Assembly: GCA_002151545.1 (NCBI GenBank) | Contig: CP021237.1 | Location: 2,728,001-2,792,000, forward strand | Reading direction: 5' to 3' | DNA length: 64,000 nt | DNA from: Sphingobacteriaceae bacterium GW460-11-11-14-LB5 | GTDB lineage: Bacteria; Bacteroidota; Bacteroidia; Sphingobacteriales; Sphingobacteriaceae | Shown: positions 1 to 8,459 of the stretch, one piece after another | Layout: the number at the start of each line of letters is the position of its first letter | Position numbering within the stretch: position 1 is the first letter of the stretch | Program-made: the position numbers and the translations under genes | Notes under the pieces: generated by a model | What the model was told of the DNA's origin: nothing | The model's database searches: none | What the model saw: only the letters and a program-made list of their open reading frames with translations

Positions 1-1198
1 TGTATTGGAAAAGCTGCCCGATTAAAGGCATTGCCGGACGCAACCTCGATAACAATTTATCATCAACCAACACTTCCTCACTCGAATAAACCTCTAAAAC
101 ACCTGCCAGCTGGGTATTGTAATACACCGGCAATACCGAATAAGAACAAACTCCTGCTGCTTTTAAAACCCTCAAAAAAGGATCTTTATCAATCTGATCG
201 TCGTTGATTGAACTCACAAAAATCGACCGTGGGTTTTCTTTATACTTATCAACCAGCGAATAAAAAACCTCTTCTTCGAGATTGGATGATTTTGCAGAAT
301 TAATCAGCATACTTTGTGAAAACTCCTGATTATCAAAAACGAGTTTGTTGTTAACGGTTAAAAAAGGCATTAAGCCAAATTCAAGTTTTCCGTTTCCGCT
401 AAGTGTTTTTAAAGCGTGGATTACATGCGTATACGCCTCCGTTTGATAATTGTGATTAACCAGGGCATCGCGGATACCATCAATGGCATGCTGTAAGGTC
501 ACATCAGTGATAGAGATGATGCTGAATCCTTCAAAATGGAAATTTTGCAGCGGCAAATGCGCTACCAGATACTCCAGTTCGGTTTCGTCCTGGAAATGTT
601 TACCCAATTCTTCAAAATTAAGCTCAGGCAAATCGCCTTTATGCATAATATCTACAAACTTGGTATCGGTTTGGATATTATAATATTGCGTAAGCTTCGT
701 GTCCTGATTAATGTGTGCATAAATGATCTCATTTTTCAGTACTGAAGTAAAATTGTAAAAACGGCCTAAAATAATATTGTAGATAAACTTAAGCTGTTTT
801 TTCTCAATAGGCTCATTGTCTTTAGTTACCTTATTTTTAGGATCATGATCCTTAAAAAATTTATAGAATGCATTGGTGCTAAAAAAAATCTGATCTGGAA
901 TTGGGGTACTTAATGCCCAAAACAAATCATCTTCATTATCCATTAAAGGGGTTAGAATAGTAAAAATTAATTCTAAAGTATCTTTATATTGAGATAAATC
1001 TTCGGCACTGATGTTGCCAAGCAGCACATCGTCTTTTTCAATTTTTTGAAGTAAAAACCTGTAAAATTCAGATTTTACCGATTTTTCTGTTTTCAACCTG
1101 CCTTTTAAATATTCCACAAGCGGACGGAAAGACAGAGATGATTCTACCTGGCAATGTATACATTCGTTTTTATGTAGTTGTATTACATTGGTATTCAT
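1..1198 (-). CDS. GAF-domain-type protein, C-terminus beyond the window
   Basis: An open frame runs on the minus strand from an ATG at 1196-1198 to the left edge without a stop, giving 399 residues of an incomplete protein. It begins MNTNVIQLHKNECIHCQ and has no signal peptide or membrane segment, so it is probably cytosolic. The stretch around residues 330-399, with a hydrophobic beta-rich pattern ending in LLSRLRPAMPLIGQLFQY, resembles a GAF-like sensory domain as seen in proteins of this kind in Sphingobacteriaceae. The residues before it are mostly helical and I cannot assign them. A possible -7 box lies 60 bases upstream. The ligand or output is unknown; a signalling role is inferred only from the GAF-like part. 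Confidence 0.55.
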   Translation of the reverse strand, partial: MNTNVIQLHKNECIHCQVESSLSFRPLVEYLKGRLKTEKSVKSEFYRFLLQKIEKDDVLLGNISAEDLSQYKDTLELIFTILTPLMDNEDDLFWALSTPIPDQIFFSTNAFYKFFKDHDPKNKVTKDNEPIEKKQLKFIYNIILGRFYNFTSVLKNEIIYAHINQDTKLTQYYNIQTDTKFVDIMHKGDLPELNFEELGKHFQDETELEYLVAHLPLQNFHFEGFSIISITDVTLQHAIDGIRDALVNHNYQTEAYTHVIHALKTLSGNGKLEFGLMPFLTVNNKLVFDNQEFSQSMLINSAKSSNLEEEVFYSLVDKYKENPRSIFVSSINDDQIDKDPFLRVLKAAGVCSYSVLPVYYNTQLAGVLEVYSSEEVLVDDKLLSRLRPAMPLIGQLFQY

Positions 1199-1257
1199 TG
1201 TATAAGTTTTGCTATAGTGTAAAATTTATAGTTATCTGTTTAATTACTAATTCATTG

Positions 1258-1265
1258 CAAAGATA
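1258..1265 (-). promoter_or_regulatory. candidate -7 box TATCTTTG
   Basis: On the minus strand this reads TATCTTTG, which fits the Bacteroidota -7 consensus TAnnTTTG. It lies 60 bases before the ATG of the GAF-type gene, in a 141-base gap. No good TTTG -33 partner is visible at the expected distance, so the call is tentative. Confidence 0.4.
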
Positions 1266-1339
1266 CACACTCCTAAAAGCAATGTTCGTCTGCTGAACGT
1301 AATACTTGGATATTACATCTATTAATATGTTACACAAAT

Positions 1340-4300
1340 TTAATACCTAAAATTAAGCGATACGTATGGATACCAGCCATCAGACGAGTGTCCCATCACA
1401 AATCGCACAACTGTGAGTGATGCTGGTGCAAAGTAAACGCCCCCTCCTACACCGTGGTGCCACAATGTAGAGGCTTCATCTCTTTTCCAAACCCTACCTA
1501 CATCATAAAAACCAAGTAAGCCAACTTGTCCGGGTAAAACATAACTTACTAAATCGCCAATTTTAGCACGCAGCTCTAAATTATTATAAAACATATGCTC
1601 GCCGGCAAACCTAAACTGACGGTAACCTAAAAGGTTTCCTTGACCGCCTAAAAATAAAGCCTGATAAAAAGCCGGTTTACCAATGGTTACTCCACCACCG
1701 AAACGATCGGCTAAAATGAATTTTTTCCGACCATCGAGGTTTTTATACAGCGCTATACTCGCTGTAAATTGCCCGTAAGAATTAGAATATTTGTTAACGC
1801 CTTTATAAGCCAGCAGCTTAAAATCGACATAACTACCCAGGGTTGGCAATAAATCGTTATCACGCGTATTATTGGTGAAATTTACAAATGCACCTGCAAA
1901 CATCTTTTCGTTCCGAACGGTAAGCGAATCGGATGAATGCAATTGTGATGGGTTTTCGATAAAACGGCCTGCATTATCTTCCTGATTAAGTTTATAATAT
2001 TGATACGATGGACCTACACTAAAAGTAGATTTAGGGCGGCGCCACCGGATGGAGGCATCAACCTGGTAAAGGTTGAAACGCGCACGGTAATACCTGATAT
2101 CGTCGCCATGTTCGTCAAAACTTGTTTCATTCCCCAGTCCAAAGAAATTCTGCACATTGTTTGGCGCGAAAGCATCAGCTTTTAAAACAAAATCGCCCTT
2201 ACCTAAAGCTTTTAACCACTCTCCTTTATAATTAAACCTAAAAGCCTTGGTTGAAAACGAATGCAAAAAGGAAACGGTCTGCGAATTGCCGTAAGGCTGT
2301 TTTCTGAAACCAGGATTGGTCTGTTTGTAAATCAAGCCCAATAAAACACCATCATCATTATTGTAACCTGCATTTAACAACCACGAATTCCGGCGATACA
2401 TATCTTTTGGAATATAGCTGAAATTGGCAGTATCGTTTGAGATTATTTTTCTGATTTTATTGGCATCCTCTCCATTATAAGTTGCCTTATCGGTTCTGCC
2501 ATATAACTTTACAGATCCATTGCTGTTTGCAAAATCGTAAACTTTAGTGCCTTTACCACCGATAATCCGCAGTTTAATGTTCGAATTTTTATTGTTCAGG
2601 ATCAGGCTATCGTTACCATTATGCATGTATACCCTGATCTCTTTGGTTACTTTCGGATCAAATTTCCGGTCGAAAAGCTCGTCTTTAACATTACCCTCTT
2701 TAGAAATTTTATTGATTTTTACGCGTAAGCCATTATCATCTGCATCAACGATCTGAATCCGTTCATTTTTATTGGTCACTTCGATATCCACAATGCGGTT
2801 AAAGAAATGATAATACTGGTTCATTAACTTTGGCAAGGTGGCTATCCGATTACGCATCTGTGCCAGAAAGGCATCATGGTGTAAGGAATAACTTGGTTCA
2901 GGAAGTTTTTTTAGCGCTTTTTCGAAAACGGCATCATTATAATTTGCGCAGAAATCTTTCACAATTTTATCAAATTCCGCCTCGTCGATATTGGCGGTCC
3001 AACGACTGCTGATTTCTCTTCCTTCCCATAAAAACCAATTGATATCTTTTATGCCACGCTCATAACCCTGCATCATGGGTAATAAAGAGGAAGATTGTGT
3101 GTAACGCTGTAAAAAGCCGTCTGATCTAAAAAATACCTGATCACGATCTCTGGGTACCGGCGAATATACCGAACCATCTTTAGTTTTGGTTTCTTTCCAG
3201 CGCCATTGGTCTTCATGTCTGTCCCAATCGCCGAGCAACACATCAAAGGCCCTTGCTTTTACCCAGGCCGGTCCGTCTAATCTATTATCGTTATCGTCTG
3301 TTAGTTTTTTATCCATTTTCGGAGAACTGTCTGATTCTCCCGTTGGTTCTCTTTCTTCGAATAAACACAAGGTATTAGCAAAAGCCGATTCAAATTCGCC
3401 CAGATTATCATCGGGCGAAACCCAGCCAATAATCGGGTTGCTATGCGCAATCCCCCCGGCCTTAGCCAGCTCAGGCACCACCAGCGCCGAAAACGGGTGT
3501 TGTGCCGACATGTTATCCTTTATAATATCTTTGGCAAAGGTTTCACGCAATGCTGCAGGCAATAGTACCTCAGGGTATTTCTCTACACTGCGCAACACAT
3601 ATTCTTTGCCATTTTTATCTTCTAACCGTAATGAACGTGATTGATTGCCACCGCCGCGTTGTGTCGCTTTTAAGCCACCCATCATTTGGGAAACCCTTAG
3701 TACCGGAACTTTTGTTCTTGCAGCATATTCTTTACGGTAATTTTCGCCAAAAATAGCCCGGTGAAAACGACCAACACTATCATATTCGGGTTTAATACGT
3801 ACAAAAATGCTATCAGCTGTAATCGGTTTATCTCTGTTTCTTACTTTTTGAGGGATGGTTTCGAACTTTTTAATGTAACTGTAAACCCTTTTAACGCTGG
3901 TATCTGAATAAATATAATATTCGTAACGCATATCGTTGTTTTTCAACTGATCAGCAACCACATAACCTTGCTGCATTTCGTGAAATAAAGATGTTTTGCC
4001 TTCTTTATTTGGCGATACTTTTGAACCAGATCCACTAATAATCTGCAAGTGTTTTCCTTTGATTAACTGCAGACCGTGTTCATGCCCGGCAACATAGGTT
4101 ACGTTAGGGTAATCGCCGAATACGCCGGTTACTGATTTAATCATATCCTTATAGGCCGGATGGTTTAAATCTTCAGGACTTAACAAGGTAGAACGAAGTA
4201 AAGGATACACGGAACCTAAAACAGGCAAAGGGATATATAAATTTTTATCTAAAGATGTTAATGGAAAAATATGGTTTCTTAAATTGAAATAACCGCCGTG

Positions 4301-4945
4301 TGGCCCGTAACTCTGAAATGGATGGTGCGAAGCCAATAGAATAACTTTGTTTTTATTTTCTTCCAGCAATTGTTCCATTTTGACCAAAACCTCATCTTTT
4401 GTCCGGCATTCGCATTCGCCGTTGGGATTTGATTTATTGTATGGGAAAAGCCACCATTCGCTATCGTAGGCAATAATGGTTAATTTATCGGTTAATTTAA
4501 TCGCTACGGGATCAGGACATCCGTTTTCGGGCATCAGCCTCAATAATGAATCACCCTGTGCTTTAAGGAAATCATCCTGCGCTTTAATTTTGGCCAAACC
4601 CTTAGGACCAGATTTATCCCAGTCGTGGTTGCCCGGAACAAAATAAACCGCAGCACCCATTTTACGCATAGGCTCGAACTGCGAACGCAGAATCTTTTTA
4701 GTTTCCTCTTCTTCTACACTTCCTGGCAGCCCCATTCCAGTGGGGTAAATGTTATCACCTAAATATACTACCGTTGTTTTTTTGGGAAGAATTTGCTTGG
4801 CTGCGTTTTTTAAATCCTGCATCTGCGCAGGATTCATTTCGCCTGCATCGCCAAAAAGAATTACACGATATTTTACATCATCCTGCGCTAAGGCAATGAA
4901 GTTAATTAAAAATAAGATGGTAAAAAGGGTAAATCTTTTAATCAT
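1340..4945 (-). CDS. Metallophosphoesterase / kinase-like / outer-membrane barrel fusion
   Basis: The 1201-residue protein starts with a signal peptide (residues 1-20, ending IALAQ). Residues 25-300 are a calcineurin-type phosphoesterase with the metal motifs GD (32-33), GDN (63-65), GNHD (105-108), HH (207-208) and GHEH (287-290). Residues 410-620 do not belong to that fold. They show a glycine-rich stretch (423-433), a lysine-bearing strand (450-456), GDWDRHEDQW (572-581) and PRDRDQVFF (598-606), an order that recalls atypical kinases of the HipA/FAM20/CotH kind; this part is inference. From about residue 850 to the end, alternating aromatic strands ending in FRY look like an Omp85/BamA-type 16-strand barrel. 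The N-terminal domains would then lie in the periplasm or at the surface. The substrate is unknown. Confidence 0.8.
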   Translation of the reverse strand: MIKRFTLFTILFLINFIALAQDDVKYRVILFGDAGEMNPAQMQDLKNAAKQILPKKTTVVYLGDNIYPTGMGLPGSVEEEETKKILRSQFEPMRKMGAAVYFVPGNHDWDKSGPKGLAKIKAQDDFLKAQGDSLLRLMPENGCPDPVAIKLTDKLTIIAYDSEWWLFPYNKSNPNGECECRTKDEVLVKMEQLLEENKNKVILLASHHPFQSYGPHGGYFNLRNHIFPLTSLDKNLYIPLPVLGSVYPLLRSTLLSPEDLNHPAYKDMIKSVTGVFGDYPNVTYVAGHEHGLQLIKGKHLQIISGSGSKVSPNKEGKTSLFHEMQQGYVVADQLKNNDMRYEYYIYSDTSVKRVYSYIKKFETIPQKVRNRDKPITADSIFVRIKPEYDSVGRFHRAIFGENYRKEYAARTKVPVLRVSQMMGGLKATQRGGGNQSRSLRLEDKNGKEYVLRSVEKYPEVLLPAALRETFAKDIIKDNMSAQHPFSALVVPELAKAGGIAHSNPIIGWVSPDDNLGEFESAFANTLCLFEEREPTGESDSSPKMDKKLTDDNDNRLDGPAWVKARAFDVLLGDWDRHEDQWRWKETKTKDGSVYSPVPRDRDQVFFRSDGFLQRYTQSSSLLPMMQGYERGIKDINWFLWEGREISSRWTANIDEAEFDKIVKDFCANYNDAVFEKALKKLPEPSYSLHHDAFLAQMRNRIATLPKLMNQYYHFFNRIVDIEVTNKNERIQIVDADDNGLRVKINKISKEGNVKDELFDRKFDPKVTKEIRVYMHNGNDSLILNNKNSNIKLRIIGGKGTKVYDFANSNGSVKLYGRTDKATYNGEDANKIRKIISNDTANFSYIPKDMYRRNSWLLNAGYNNDDGVLLGLIYKQTNPGFRKQPYGNSQTVSFLHSFSTKAFRFNYKGEWLKALGKGDFVLKADAFAPNNVQNFFGLGNETSFDEHGDDIRYYRARFNLYQVDASIRWRRPKSTFSVGPSYQYYKLNQEDNAGRFIENPSQLHSSDSLTVRNEKMFAGAFVNFTNNTRDNDLLPTLGSYVDFKLLAYKGVNKYSNSYGQFTASIALYKNLDGRKKFILADRFGGGVTIGKPAFYQALFLGGQGNLLGYRQFRFAGEHMFYNNLELRAKIGDLVSYVLPGQVGLLGFYDVGRVWKRDEASTLWHHGVGGGVYFAPASLTVVRFVMGHSSDGWYPYVSLNFRY

Positions 4946-5089
4946 AGACTCAGCGTTTGTATAAAGATAAGTAATTTAAATTTTATTTTTTTTTGGGTTC
5001 AACCCGTTAAGCATCTCCTTTTCTTACCATTAGGTGTTACATCCTTAACTTCTGAATGTTAAACTAAATTGTAATAATAGACTTCTCAC

Positions 5090-5198
5090 CATTAAGAAGT
5101 TAAGGACATTAAGCATCAAAACCTTAATTTTCTTAACTCCTTAATGATCACTTTTTAATATAGCTTGTTTTTATCATTAAGAAATTAAGTACATTAAG
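5090..5198. repeat. Three degenerate copies of a 24-bp intergenic repeat
   Basis: Copies at 5090-5113 and 5175-5198 agree in 22 of 24 bases (consensus CATTAAGAARTTAAGKACAT then TAAG). A related copy at 5122-5146 lies in the inverted orientation, so hairpins can form. The gap 4946-5317 has no other gene; the repeats sit between the promoter side of the metallophosphoesterase gene and the 3' end of the next gene. Confidence 0.6.
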
Positions 5199-5265
5199 GT
5201 TAAGCAATCACTTACAATCATCATGCTTCTCAAAGTTTCGAGATCAAGGCCTTTATTACAGGAAG

Positions 5266-5286
5266 ATGCTGAAATAAATTCAGCAT
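5266..5286. repeat. Small hairpin element, 8-bp stem
   Basis: ATGCTGAA at 5266-5273 pairs with TTCAGCAT at 5279-5286 around a five-base loop. It lies 32 bases beyond the stop of the SdiA-regulated-type gene and may act in 3'-end formation, but there is no clear U-run. It resembles short dispersed hairpins common in Bacteroidota genomes. Confidence 0.45.
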
Positions 5287-5317
5287 GACGCATGATTGAG
5301 GTAACCAACATCAATGG

Positions 5318-6223
5318 TTACTTTTTCAATTTAAACATTAAAATATTTCCTGCCGATAAGGCACCGCCCTCATTAGAGATATAAAGGTTCTGATCGCGGT
5401 CAAATGCAATACCTTCTGGTTGATTAAAGAAACTTCCTTTTAATGGATAAGTGGCTTTAATTTTAAAGTTTTCATCAGTAACAACCAATAATTTATTCAT
5501 GGACGAAAGCACATACCACTCGTTAGTTGATGGGTTTTTAGCCAAAGCAGATGGACGAAATTTGATTTTAGCTTCGCCTGATAAATCTGCAATCTCTTTA
5601 TAAGGTAATGCAAAGGTTCCACTTGCTGTAAATTTGCCATCAGCATATTTAAAGGCATAGATATCGGTCTGATCACTTTTATTTTTCTTAATTTCTTTCG
5701 TTAAAACATACACCAGACCTGCTTTCTCATCAGCAGCTAATCCTTCGTATTCGGCTTTGGGAACCAGATCTTTGGTTTTAACCACATTGGCCACATCTGG
5801 TTTATTAATCTCAGAAATAGGGAATGAATGTAATTCGCCATTACTTTTTAACACAATTACGGTATTATTTAGAATAGCTACGTCTTCGTAATCGCCTTTA
5901 CCGCCAAATTTGGTGAATTTCGATTCTTTATCAGTTAAACCCAGATGAAATAAATCACCATCTTCGTCCTGTATTGCAAATACTTCTTTCGGATCGCCGT
6001 TATGAAATACAATTCCAGAGATTTCGAAAAGATTTTGGGGCATGTTATATTTTACCGGATTTGCTAAATCATAAGGAAGACTTGATTTTTCTCCCCCGCC
6101 TGAAGAAACGGTTTCAGTTGAATCACTTTTTTTATTGTCGCGGTTACCATTTACGCATGATATACCTATAAAGGCAAGGGCAATGAGAAAGCCGGGCGCT
6201 AAGAAGTTTTTATTGTATTTCAT
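5318..6223 (-). CDS. SdiA-regulated-type beta-propeller lipoprotein
   Basis: The 301-residue product has a lipoprotein signal with the lipobox GISC (cysteine at residue 23), so it should be anchored in the cell envelope. Residues 60-300 form repeated beta-propeller blades with the phrases LFEISGIVFHNG, VFAIQDEDGDLFHLGL, EYEGLAADE and FNQPEGIAFDRDQNLYISNE, characteristic of the SdiA-regulated (YjiK-like) family. The biochemical role of the family is not established; an extracytoplasmic binding or lactonase-like function is conceivable. The gene stands alone between repeat-rich gaps and is followed downstream on the same strand by the metallophosphoesterase fusion gene. Confidence 0.8.
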   Translation of the reverse strand: MKYNKNFLAPGFLIALAFIGISCVNGNRDNKKSDSTETVSSGGGEKSSLPYDLANPVKYNMPQNLFEISGIVFHNGDPKEVFAIQDEDGDLFHLGLTDKESKFTKFGGKGDYEDVAILNNTVIVLKSNGELHSFPISEINKPDVANVVKTKDLVPKAEYEGLAADEKAGLVYVLTKEIKKNKSDQTDIYAFKYADGKFTASGTFALPYKEIADLSGEAKIKFRPSALAKNPSTNEWYVLSSMNKLLVVTDENFKIKATYPLKGSFFNQPEGIAFDRDQNLYISNEGGALSAGNILMFKLKK

Positions 6224-6241
6224 AGGATAAAAATTTAATGT

Positions 6242-6309
6242 CCATGGTCTGTGTCCTCACAGACCATTAATAAGTAAAATCATGTAGTCTGTGAGGACAC
6301 AGACCACGG
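6242..6309. repeat. Perfect 20-bp inverted repeat with self-palindromic arms
   Basis: The arm 6245-6264 is the exact reverse complement of 6287-6306, with a further imperfect extension to 6242 and 6309. Each arm is itself a small hairpin (GTCTGTG and CACAGAC around TCCT or AGGA). The element lies between ppk1 and the SdiA-regulated-type gene in a 187-base gap, and looks like a REP-type unit in head-to-head pairing. Confidence 0.75.
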
Positions 6310-6334
6310 CGTTAGTAACTGTTTATTTATCGTC

Positions 6335-6404
6335 CGTCATTCCCGCGCAGGCGGGAATCCTAATGCAATAAGCTTTAAGATTCCCAATCAAGTTGGGAAT
6401 GACG
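6335..6404. repeat. Second inverted repeat behind ppk1
   Basis: The arm 6335-6359 (CGTCATTCCC at its outer end, GGGAATC at its inner end) pairs with 6379-6404. Each arm again folds on itself (ATTCCC with GGGAAT). It begins just 7 bases beyond the ppk1 stop codon and could stabilise or end the transcript. Similar ATTCCCGC..GCGGGAAT units are dispersed in many Bacteroidota. Confidence 0.65.
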
Positions 6405-6410
6405 ACCCTA

Positions 6411-8459
6411 CTAAACAGCATTATTTTTTTTTAATAATTGATAAATATCGTGTTGAGACTCGACAAGAGTCCCGCTCCTTTTGACAGGAATATTGTTCAT
6501 GTTTTCATCTATACAAACGGCCTGCACGTTATCTTGTTTTTGGATTTCGATAATATCTATCATTTCTTGTTTAATCTGCTCATTATAAATAGGAAAACAA
6601 ACTTCAATTCTTCGATAGATATTCCGGTTCATCCAGTCGGCAGAACCCAGGTATACATCATTCTTGCCTAAATTGTTAAAAATAAAAATACGTCCGTGTT
6701 CTAAATAACGATCAACGATACGGGTAATTTTAATGTTCTCACTCATTCCAGGTACACCTGGAATCAAACGACAAATGCTCCGCACAATCATATCAATCTT
6801 TACACCTGCCGATGACGCCTCGTAAAGTTTGTCGATTAAAACCTTCTCTTCGAGGTTATTCATTTTAATGGTAATACCTGATGGCTTGCCTTGTTTGGCG
6901 TGTTCGATTTCCCTGTCTATCAAGTTAAGAAAAACCTGCTGTAAATTAAACTGCGCCACCAGCAAATGATTAAATTTAATCAGATCGGCAGAGGTGGGCT
7001 TAACCCTTTTGGCCAGAAAAATAAAAAGCAGTTCTACCTCACGTAACATCTCTTTATTGGCTGTCATTAAAATATGATCCGTATAAAAAGCGGCTGTACT
7101 TTCATTAAAGTTTCCGGTAGAAAACAAACCAGAATAGCGCATTCTATTACCAACCTGGCGTTTCACTAAGGCTACTTTGGCATGCACTTTTAAGGCCGTT
7201 ACACTGTAAATAATATCTACACCAACTTCCTTCATTTTTTTGGCCCACTTGATGTTGTTCGCTTCATCAAAACGGGCTTTGAGCTCGACCAAAACGGTCA
7301 CTTTTTTGCCGTTTTTTGCAGCACTGATTAAAGCATTCACAATTTTCGAATCGCTGGCTACGCGATAAAGTGTAACATAGATTTCCCTTACTTCAGCATC
7401 AATAGCCGCTTCGTTAAAAAAGCGCAACACGCTATCATAACTCTGGTAAGGCGTATGTACCATAATATCGTTTTTATAAATGGCTTCGGTTAACGATCCA
7501 TCTATCAAATCGGTATTGCATAGTTTTGGCCAGTTTTGATTAGATAACTTTGGCGAATTGACAGGAAAACCCATAAAATCTTTCAGGTTATGGTATTGTC
7601 CACCTTCCATCCTATTGGCTTTTTTTAAATTGAAAAGCTTTTTAAGGAGTTCGAAAACATTGGCCGGTATACCTGGCTGGTGGAGGAAACGTGTAGCCAA
7701 ACCCGAATCGCGCTTTAACAATTGTTTTTCCAGCTGCTCTGATAAACTACCCGAATATTCGTCTTTCAGATCTATTTCGGCATCCCGGGTAATTTTGAAA
7801 CTATAACATCCGGTAACTTCACCTTCCGGGAAAATACGGTCTAAATGAAAACGTACGATATCATCCAGAAAAACAATAAAAGTTTCATCTCCTGTTTCCA
7901 CCTTATAAAAACGGGGAAGCTGATTGGAAGGGATATTTAAAATAACCACTTCTGCATCTTCCTTCTTTTTTAGTGTAATCAGAAAATAGAGCTCATTATT
8001 TGAAGGAAAAAAGTTCGTATTCGCATTAATGTAAACGGGCTGCAAAAAAGCCATTACCTGACTTAAAAAGTATCGGGTTATACTTTTCTGAATTTCTGCG
8101 GGGAACGCCTGCCCGTAAATTAAATTGATCTTATTTTCTTTGAGCAGGGGAATAAGATCTGATTTAAGTACTTTACCGTAGCGCTGTTGCTGTTCTGAAA
8201 TCAGCTGATTGGCTGTGCTCAGCAAATTATCGTCAATCTGAATGTCATTATCTTCCTTATTGCTTAATTTTTCTAAAGCGAGTAATACCGGCATCCTTAC
8301 TCGATAAAACTCATCGAGATTGGAGGAGAATATCGACAAAAACTTAATGCGCTCTAAAAGCGGAACAGTGTTTCGCTCGGCTTCCATTAAAATACGCTCG
8401 TTAAACTTTAACCAGCTTAAATCTCTGTTAAAAAAAGAGGTTTCGACTATCTGTTCCAT
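6411..8459 (-). CDS. ppk1: Polyphosphate kinase 1
   Basis: The 682-residue protein makes and breaks inorganic polyphosphate with ATP, and its length matches the family. The N-terminal domain begins with the typical NRDLSWLKFNERILMEAERN and SSNLDEFYRVRM. The phospholipase-D-like catalytic half has ALKVHAKVALVKR near residue 430, whose histidine is the expected phosphorylated residue, then STGNFNESTAAFYTD and, near the C-terminus, the second active-site part with DRYLEHGRIFIFNN and YLGSADWMNRN. The start ATG shares one base with the TAA of the upstream HD/PycTM-like gene, so the two are probably translated in a coupled way. Confidence 0.95.
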   Translation of the reverse strand: MEQIVETSFFNRDLSWLKFNERILMEAERNTVPLLERIKFLSIFSSNLDEFYRVRMPVLLALEKLSNKEDNDIQIDDNLLSTANQLISEQQQRYGKVLKSDLIPLLKENKINLIYGQAFPAEIQKSITRYFLSQVMAFLQPVYINANTNFFPSNNELYFLITLKKKEDAEVVILNIPSNQLPRFYKVETGDETFIVFLDDIVRFHLDRIFPEGEVTGCYSFKITRDAEIDLKDEYSGSLSEQLEKQLLKRDSGLATRFLHQPGIPANVFELLKKLFNLKKANRMEGGQYHNLKDFMGFPVNSPKLSNQNWPKLCNTDLIDGSLTEAIYKNDIMVHTPYQSYDSVLRFFNEAAIDAEVREIYVTLYRVASDSKIVNALISAAKNGKKVTVLVELKARFDEANNIKWAKKMKEVGVDIIYSVTALKVHAKVALVKRQVGNRMRYSGLFSTGNFNESTAAFYTDHILMTANKEMLREVELLFIFLAKRVKPTSADLIKFNHLLVAQFNLQQVFLNLIDREIEHAKQGKPSGITIKMNNLEEKVLIDKLYEASSAGVKIDMIVRSICRLIPGVPGMSENIKITRIVDRYLEHGRIFIFNNLGKNDVYLGSADWMNRNIYRRIEVCFPIYNEQIKQEMIDIIEIQKQDNVQAVCIDENMNNIPVKRSGTLVESQHDIYQLLKKNNAV

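Noticed and set aside
3186..3644. 152-codon frame on the plus strand
   Set aside because: It is the antisense shadow of the metallophosphoesterase fusion gene, whose motifs are intact.
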